DNA from: Bacteroidota bacterium
GTDB taxonomy: Bacteria; Bacteroidota; Bacteroidia; Chitinophagales; Saprospiraceae
Assembly: GCA_024277695.1 (NCBI GenBank)
Contig: JAJRUR010000339.1
Location: forward strand, 1-15,779
Length of the DNA: 15,779 nucleotides
Direction of reading: 5' to 3'
Shown: positions 8,010-13,051 of the stretch, piece after piece
How positions within the stretch are numbered: the stretch's first letter is position 1
Layout of the letters: each line of letters starts with the position of its first letter
Translations under genes and position numbers: made by a program
Notes under the pieces: model-generated
Databases searched by the model: none
What the model was told of the DNA's origin: nothing
What the model saw: the letters and a program-made list of their open reading frames with translations, nothing else

Positions 8010-8564
8010 ATGCACAACGGAAAAACCATATTACAATCTGAGCGGTTCGGACTGATGATCATGCGATTATGTCACGAGATTATGGAGCGCAATGAAGCCG
8101 GAGATGAACTATATTTGATTGGGATCCAGACCGGCGGTGTGCTGCTTGCAGAGCGTATCTATGATCAGTTGCAAGGTATGAAGACGGACTTGACGCTCAA
8201 AACGGGCAAATTGGACATCACTTTTTATCGGGATGACTATCGACGTCGAAAGGAGCCCTTGCAAGCTACTGCTACTGAATTGGATTTTTTGATCGAAGGC
8301 AAGTCGGTTATCTTGTTGGATGATGTGCTCTATACCGGGAGGACAATACAGGCTGCTATGAGTGCAATTCAATCTTTCGGGCGACCTGCTCGGGTCGAGC
8401 TGATGGTACTGGTAGATCGACGATTTAACAGGCAGTTGCCCATACGACCGGATTATATTGGTATCCAAGTAGATACACCGGACGAAAGTTATGTCCGCGT
8501 ATATTGGCAGTCCAAAGACAAAATGGATAAAGTGCGTTTGTATTCTAAAGAAATAAGTGTATGA
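8010..8564 (+). CDS. pyrR: PyrR: pyrimidine regulatory protein / uracil phosphoribosyltransferase-like
   Basis: A 184-residue protein, usual for PyrR, which in other bacteria binds UMP and pyr RNA and can convert uracil plus PRPP to UMP. The type I PRPP-binding loop VILLDDVLYTGRT sits at residues 100-112 with both acidic residues present. The phosphate-binding turn GIQTGGVLLA is at 38-47. GKLDITFYRDD (66-76) and LVDRRFNRQLPIRPDY (134-149) are the PyrR-specific elements that distinguish it from other phosphoribosyltransferases. It overlaps pyrB by 4 bp (ATGA at 8561-8564), so the two are co-translated. The very short leader shows no room for an attenuator, so either it regulates differently here or works mainly as an enzyme. 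Confidence 0.93.
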   Translation: MHNGKTILQSERFGLMIMRLCHEIMERNEAGDELYLIGIQTGGVLLAERIYDQLQGMKTDLTLKTGKLDITFYRDDYRRRKEPLQATATELDFLIEGKSVILLDDVLYTGRTIQAAMSAIQSFGRPARVELMVLVDRRFNRQLPIRPDYIGIQVDTPDESYVRVYWQSKDKMDKVRLYSKEISV

Positions 8565-9493
8565 CCATCAGTCAGCTAAGTACGAATCATTTGTTGGGGA
8601 TAGAACATCTTCAAAAAGCAGATATCGAGAAAATATTTGCGACGGCAGAGCAGTTTTTAGAAGTCATCAACAGACCGATAAAAAAAGTTCCTTCACTCAG
8701 AGATGTGACTATCGCCAATCTGTTTTTTGAAAATTCGACCAGAACCAAGCTCTCTTTCCAGCTTGCAGAGAAGAGACTATCAGCAGATGTGATCAATTTT
8801 TCGGCATCCTCCTCTTCGGTCAATAAAGGCGAAACGCTCTTGGATACGGTCAATAATATCCTTTCGATGAAAGTCGATATGGTAGTCATACGACATCCGT
8901 CACCCGGAGTGCCGCATTACTTATCCAAGCATATTCAGGCCCATATCATCAATGCAGGTGATGGCACCCATGAGCATCCTACGCAAGCTTTACTAGACGC
9001 TTTTAGTATGCGTCAAACACTGGGAGATCTACGCGGCAAGAAAATTGCCCTCATCGGAGACATCCTGCATTCCAGAGTTGCCTTGAGCAATATTTTTTGT
9101 CTAAAAAAACTCGGTGCCCACATCGAAGTCTGCGGACCTCCCACCTTGATCCCAAAATACATCGACAGTTTAGGAGTGCGGATCAGCTACGATCTTCGAT
9201 CTACGCTAGCTTGGTGTGATGTAGCTAATGTACTCCGTATCCAACTCGAGCGTCAGGACCAACGATTTTTTCCCAGCTTACGCGAATATATACGCTACTA
9301 TGGTATCCATCTGGAGATGCTCAACCAACTAGACAAACCCATCGTCATCATGCACCCGGGACCGATCAATCGCGGTATCGAACTGACGAGTGATGTCGCT
9401 GATTCTTCGCATTCGATTATTTTGGACCAAGTACAGAATGGTGTCGCCGTACGCATGGCAGTCTTATATCTCCTTGGAACACAGTTGCATTGA
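8561..9493 (+). CDS. pyrB: Aspartate carbamoyltransferase catalytic subunit
   Basis: This 310-residue cytosolic enzyme joins carbamoyl phosphate and L-aspartate to give N-carbamoyl-aspartate, the committed step of pyrimidine synthesis. The carbamoyl-phosphate loop STRT (residues 59-62) follows FFEN. The 80s-loop SSSVNKGET contains K89, matching E. coli K84. H139 and Q142 in HEHPTQALLD, R172 in ILHSRV, and the proline loop HPGPINRGIE (265-274) complete the active site. No pyrI regulatory subunit is next to it, so a catalytic trimer without aspartate-site allostery is likely unless pyrI lies elsewhere. The gene is co-translated with pyrR. No terminator hairpin with a T-run is seen after it. Confidence 0.97.
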   Translation: MTISQLSTNHLLGIEHLQKADIEKIFATAEQFLEVINRPIKKVPSLRDVTIANLFFENSTRTKLSFQLAEKRLSADVINFSASSSSVNKGETLLDTVNNILSMKVDMVVIRHPSPGVPHYLSKHIQAHIINAGDGTHEHPTQALLDAFSMRQTLGDLRGKKIALIGDILHSRVALSNIFCLKKLGAHIEVCGPPTLIPKYIDSLGVRISYDLRSTLAWCDVANVLRIQLERQDQRFFPSLREYIRYYGIHLEMLNQLDKPIVIMHPGPINRGIELTSDVADSSHSIILDQVQNGVAVRMAVLYLLGTQLH

Positions 9494-9562
9494 GCCGATG
9501 GCTTACAACATAACTAGCTTCATCGAACGACTTTGGTCTATAGCATAGCTACTGCATCCAAT

Positions 9563-9580
9563 GCATAAAATTGGGCAAGT
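9563..9580 (+). repeat. 18-bp intergenic direct repeat, copy 2 (upstream of oar-like gene)
   Basis: GCATAAAATTGGGCAAGT differs at one position from the copy at 7958-7975. Unlike copy 1, it has no good -7 box 20 nt downstream (TATTATAT at 9594-9601). Confidence 0.5.
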
Positions 9581-9616
9581 ATCAGACATACAATATTATA
9601 TATTAAAATATATGTT

Positions 9617-9624
9617 TATCTTCG
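9617..9624 (+). promoter_or_regulatory. Candidate -7 box of the oar-like gene
   Basis: TATCTTCG differs by one base from TAnnTTTG. It lies 47 nt before the preferred ATG at 9672, which gives a plausible 5' leader. No TTG lies at the -33 distance; the upstream sequence is a plain AT-rich tract. If used, it places the upstream in-frame ATG (9561) outside the transcript. Confidence 0.4.
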
Positions 9625-9671
9625 CCACAGCTCATCGCTACACTATTTTATTAACTAAAACCTATCATCAC

Positions 9672-12600
9672 ATGAACAAAATTTGGACAATTCTTCTTTT
9701 GACTCTTTGCAGCACCGGACTAATGGCACAAGTTACTACTGCCGGACTTAGCGGTCGGGTAACGAGTGCTGATGAAGGCGGACTATTGGCAGCAACTGTA
9801 ACCGCCACACATATACCTTCCGGTACATTTTATGGAGTGACTACCCAATCGGATGGCTCCTATACTATTCCTAACATGCGCATCGGCGGTCCCTATACCG
9901 TCGTCGTGAGTTATCTGGGCTACGAAACCCAAGAACTAAAAGATGTCTATCTCTCTTTGGGACAGAAGCTCAAACTCAATTTTGAGCTCATCTCCGAAGG
10001 AGTATCTATGGACGAAGTTACGGTTACAGGTACATTGGATCCGAGCCTTAACGGCAAAAAAACAGGAAGTGCCACCTTTATCGGTAGTGATCAACTCCAA
10101 AATTTACCTACCATTTCTCGATCAGCAGAGGATTATACCCGACTCAATCCTATGAGCGCAGAAGGCGGTTCTTTTGCAGGACGCAACGACCAATTTAACA
10201 ATTACAGCCTCAACGGTACCATATTTAATAATCCTTTTGGACTCGATGCCGCTACTCCCGGTGGACAATCAGATGCACAACCGGTATCTCTAGATGCAAT
10301 CGACCAAATCGCTGTCAATATCGCACCGTATGATGTAACACAATCCGGATTTACAGGAGCGTCTATCAATGCGGTCACCAAATCGGGTAGTAATCGTCTC
10401 GAAGGTACGGTCTATGGATTTTTTCGCAATAGCGATATGACAGGTGGCACGGTCAACGGTACCGAAGTACCAAAAGGAGATCTCAACTCCTTTCAAAGCG
10501 GATTTGCTATTGGCGGACCTATCATAAAAGATAAAATATTTTTCTTCGCCAATCTTGAACGGACAAAACGATCTGATCTAGGATCACTCTTCGAGCCCAA
10601 TACAGGCAGTGGAGCCAACAACGAATCCAGAGTCCTCGCATCCGATATGCAGATGGTATCCGATCTGCTTCGTTCCGAATTTGGATATGAAACCGGTGCG
10701 TTTTCTAATTTTCGCTACAACCGTGATAACACCAAAGGATTGCTCAGGTTAGATTTTAATCTCAGCCGGAAGCATAAACTTTCTGCTACCTATAATTTTT
10801 TGGATGCTTTTAAAGAGCAACCGGCGCACCCATCTGCTATCGGTAGGAGAGGACCGGACTTCCTTACCCTTCAGTTCGAAAATAGTGGATACCGCATCAA
10901 TAATAAAATCCAATCCGGAATAGTAGAACTCAAATCTATGTTTGGGTCCAAATACTCCAACCTGCTCAAAGTCGGCTACACCTCCTTTAGAGATAATCGA
11001 GATCCATTTTCTGAACCCTTTCCCGTGCTCAACATTTCCAAAAACGGTATCAATTACATCATTGCCGGACACGAACCATTCTCAGTACACAATGTACTCG
11101 ACCAAGATGTGCTACAACTTACCAATGACTTCAATGTCTATATAAAAAACCATAGTCTGACCCTTGGGGCATCTTTTGAGCGCTTCAATTTTAATAATTC
11201 ATTTAACTTGGTATCCTATGGATTTAGAGTGTTCGCTCCACCGGTGGATATAGCAGACGTTGCAGATTTGATTCGATCAGATGACTTTGCAGCAGAGGTC
11301 CAAGCTGCTCGAGATGCTTTTACGAATAATAATGCCAACGACAGCTGGGCTCTTGCCGAGACCAATTTAGGACAATTTTCGCTCTACCTCCAAGACGAAT
11401 GGCAGGCAAGCAACCGCCTGGCACTGACCTTTGGATTACGCCTGGATAATCCTCTTTACTTCAATACTGCAGAGCTGATCCAAGAAAATATCGATCGCAA
11501 TGGAGGGACAATTGCAGACGGTGGTGTCTATGCACCGGATGTAACCTATTACAATGCCGAAGGCGAACCGGTCAAATACAACCACACGGACCTACCTACA
11601 GGTAATCTGCTCATCAATCCTCGATTTGGATTTAATTATGATGTGCATGGAGACAGAAGTATGCAGTTACGTGGTGGGACAGGTTTATTCTCGGGACGAT
11701 TTCCGGCAGTATGGATAGGCAACCAAGTAGCTAACCCCGCCTTCTTTTTCTACAATATGACCGATCCCAACTTTAAGTTTCCGCAAGTATGGCGCACGAG
11801 TCTGGGTTATGACCAGAAAATCTCTAACTGGACAGCAACTATTGATCTGCTCTATACCAAAGACATCCAAGCACAGATGGTCCAAAATCAAGGTCTGAAA
11901 CTCCCTAACTCCAACTTGAGCGGCGTTGATAATCGCCCGATTTACGGACCAAATGATCGAGCAGAAGGACCCTTCGGAGGACCTACTAATGCTTATGTTT
12001 TTACGAACACTAACTTGGGCAATTCTTTCAATGCTTCCTTTCAACTCCAACGCGCCTGGAACAATACTTTTGTGTCCTTAGGATATAATTATCTCCAAGC
12101 TCAAGAAGTCAACTCTATCGATGCCGAAATATCATCAGATGCTTATGACAGAAATCCGGCCAATATCGAGCACACAAATAGAGCCAATCTAGCACCTTCT
12201 CTTTATGGCAATAAGCACCGCATCATAGCCGCTTTATCTCGAAAATTTGAATATGGCAATAATCTATCTACAACTATTAGCCTCTTCGGCGAATATGCAC
12301 AAGGCGGTAGATATAGCTATACCTATGGCGGCGATATCAATAATGACGGATCTTCGCTCAATGATCTGATCTATATACCAACAGATCAACAAATAGACCA
12401 AATGGCCTTCAGCGGAGATGATGCAGCCCAATCAGCACAGCGATCAGCTTTCAAGGCCTATATCGCACAAGATGACTATCTGTCAGCAAGAAGAGGCGAA
12501 TATGCTGAGCGATATGGTGCCCTGTCACCTTGGTTTGGCAGTTGGGATATGAGAATCCTTCAAGACATCAAAGCATTTGGAGACAGTAAGTTCCAGATCA

Positions 12601-12815
12601 GCCTCGATGTACTTAATGTGGGCAATCTACTCAACAATGCTTGGGGAGTACGTCGTCAAGCTACCAATACCGGCCTGGCACAGCCTATCGCCGTAAGTGT
12701 CACCGACGGCACACCGACATATACATTTGATACAGCACTTCGTCAAACATTCATAGATGACTTTGGGCTGAATAGTAGATGGCAAGCTCAGTTGGGACTA
12801 CGTTATTCGTTCTAA
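9672..12815 (+). CDS. Oar-like TonB-dependent outer-membrane protein
   Basis: A 1047-residue outer-membrane protein. I chose ATG 9672 because it opens directly into a signal peptide (MNKIWTILLLTLCSTGLMAQ); the in-frame ATG at 9561 would add 37 residues that hide it. After the signal comes a carboxypeptidase-D-like beta-sandwich (about 25-110: SGRVTSADEGG, DGSYTIPNMRIGGPYTVVV). A TonB-box-like MDEVTV and a plug domain (about 115-235, with YSLNGTIFNNPFG and GASINAVTKSGSN) follow. A long beta-barrel (PIIKDKIFFFANLERTKRS onward) ends in a terminal Phe (LGLRYSF), as outer-membrane barrels do. The order matches the Oar family of Myxococcus and Bacteroidota, linked there to transport of large substrates. 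No SusD-like partner is adjacent, so it is not a standard glycan-uptake pair. The substrate is unknown. Confidence 0.9.
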   Translation: MNKIWTILLLTLCSTGLMAQVTTAGLSGRVTSADEGGLLAATVTATHIPSGTFYGVTTQSDGSYTIPNMRIGGPYTVVVSYLGYETQELKDVYLSLGQKLKLNFELISEGVSMDEVTVTGTLDPSLNGKKTGSATFIGSDQLQNLPTISRSAEDYTRLNPMSAEGGSFAGRNDQFNNYSLNGTIFNNPFGLDAATPGGQSDAQPVSLDAIDQIAVNIAPYDVTQSGFTGASINAVTKSGSNRLEGTVYGFFRNSDMTGGTVNGTEVPKGDLNSFQSGFAIGGPIIKDKIFFFANLERTKRSDLGSLFEPNTGSGANNESRVLASDMQMVSDLLRSEFGYETGAFSNFRYNRDNTKGLLRLDFNLSRKHKLSATYNFLDAFKEQPAHPSAIGRRGPDFLTLQFENSGYRINNKIQSGIVELKSMFGSKYSNLLKVGYTSFRDNRDPFSEPFPVLNISKNGINYIIAGHEPFSVHNVLDQDVLQLTNDFNVYIKNHSLTLGASFERFNFNNSFNLVSYGFRVFAPPVDIADVADLIRSDDFAAEVQAARDAFTNNNANDSWALAETNLGQFSLYLQDEWQASNRLALTFGLRLDNPLYFNTAELIQENIDRNGGTIADGGVYAPDVTYYNAEGEPVKYNHTDLPTGNLLINPRFGFNYDVHGDRSMQLRGGTGLFSGRFPAVWIGNQVANPAFFFYNMTDPNFKFPQVWRTSLGYDQKISNWTATIDLLYTKDIQAQMVQNQGLKLPNSNLSGVDNRPIYGPNDRAEGPFGGPTNAYVFTNTNLGNSFNASFQLQRAWNNTFVSLGYNYLQAQEVNSIDAEISSDAYDRNPANIEHTNRANLAPSLYGNKHRIIAALSRKFEYGNNLSTTISLFGEYAQGGRYSYTYGGDINNDGSSLNDLIYIPTDQQIDQMAFSGDDAAQSAQRSAFKAYIAQDDYLSARRGEYAERYGALSPWFGSWDMRILQDIKAFGDSKFQISLDVLNVGNLLNNAWGVRRQATNTGLAQPIAVSVTDGTPTYTFDTALRQTFIDDFGLNSRWQAQLGLRYSF

Positions 12816-12855
12816 AACTGTAGATATAGTTCATCTAAATACGGCATAAAACACT

Positions 12856-12888
12856 ATGACCCGAAAGCAATTTCGGGTCATTTTTTTT
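12856..12888 (+). terminator. Rho-independent terminator of the oar-like gene
   Basis: ATGACCCGAAA (12856-12866) and TTTCGGGTCAT (12871-12881) form a perfect 11-bp stem closed by a GCAA (GNRA-type) tetraloop, followed by an unbroken T-run to 12888. It starts 40 bp after the oar-like stop. On the other strand the stem is followed only by a broken T stretch, so it acts mainly rightward. It insulates the CRISPR locus from upstream transcription. Confidence 0.93.
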
Positions 12889-12903
12889 GCTTATAGCCTA
12901 AAT

Positions 12904-12932
12904 AAAAAAAACGACAGAGAGTTAACCTGCCG
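12904..12932 (-). terminator. Terminator hairpin of the tracrRNA
   Basis: On the minus strand CGGCAG (12932-12927) pairs with CTGTCG (12917-12912) through five Watson-Crick pairs and one G-U wobble, with a 9-nt loop, followed by eight Ts (12911-12904). It ends tail-to-tail with the oar-like terminator, 15 bp away, so the intergenic region is sealed from both sides. Confidence 0.85.
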
Positions 12933-12986
12933 CTTTAAATGTTTTCACAACGGAATAATCCTTATTGTGATTAGCTTACAATTTGT
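12904..12986 (-). ncRNA. tracrRNA of the type II-C CRISPR-Cas system
   Basis: Read on the minus strand, this roughly 82-nt RNA starts with an anti-repeat (CAAATTGTAAGCTAATCACA, ending near 12965). The core AAGGATTATTCCGTTGTG and then AAAAC (12963-12941) follow, which I recognise as the signature of Bacteroidota type II-C tracrRNAs. It ends in a GC-containing hairpin with eight Ts. Its role is to pair with the CRISPR repeat in pre-crRNA and load Cas9; RNase III normally trims the duplex. The anti-repeat predicts a repeat beginning near GTTGTGATT and containing GCTTACAATTTG. It diverges from cas9, and a perfect -7 box lies 5 nt upstream of the expected 5' end. Ends are approximate; the identity is firm from the core motif plus position. 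Confidence 0.9.
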
Positions 12987-13010
12987 AGTGCAAATATATA
13001 ACTATTTTTG
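12982..13010 (+). promoter_or_regulatory. Candidate cas9 promoter
   Basis: TATTTTTG (13003-13010) matches TAnnTTTG exactly. TTTG (12982-12985) lies 17 nt upstream as the -33 element, a slightly short spacing. The expected start near 13015-13017 gives a leader of about 35 nt with an A-rich, Shine-Dalgarno-free approach to ATG 13052. The -33 element sits inside the first bases of the divergent tracrRNA anti-repeat. Confidence 0.6.
12991..12998 (-). promoter_or_regulatory. -7 box of the tracrRNA promoter
   Basis: On the minus strand this reads TATATTTG, an exact TAnnTTTG match. A start 5-7 nt downstream falls at about 12984-12986, exactly where the anti-repeat begins. No clear -33 TTG is seen at the usual distance; that space is occupied by the cas9 -7 box and its start region. 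Confidence 0.65.
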
Positions 13011-13051
13011 TATATTGGTGCATGATTTTTTAATAAAACAATCTAAACAAT

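Larger units (their letters stand above)
9494..9671. other. Intergenic region between pyrB and the oar-like gene
   Basis: This 178-bp stretch holds no convincing gene. It contains copy 2 of an 18-bp direct repeat (9563-9580), small hairpins such as TGCAT-CCA-ATGCA (9553-9565) without a T-run, an AT-rich tract (9590-9616), and a promoter-like TATCTTCG (9617-9624). Read-through from pyrB into the next gene cannot be excluded. Confidence 0.5.

Noticed and set aside
9541..9566. Small hairpins after pyrB (TAGC-ATA-GCTA and TGCAT-CCA-ATGCA) as a terminator
   Set aside because: Stems are only 4-5 bp and no T-run follows on either strand.
9561..9671. Upstream in-frame ATG for the oar-like gene (1084 residues)
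   Set aside because: The extra 37 residues would bury a clean signal peptide, and a promoter-like box (9617-9624) lies downstream of that ATG.
12945..12968. CACAA / TTGTG stem within the tracrRNA as an independent hairpin
   Set aside because: The CACAA segment more likely pairs with the repeat's GTTGTG end in the crRNA duplex; it could be an alternative fold of free tracrRNA but I do not list it separately.
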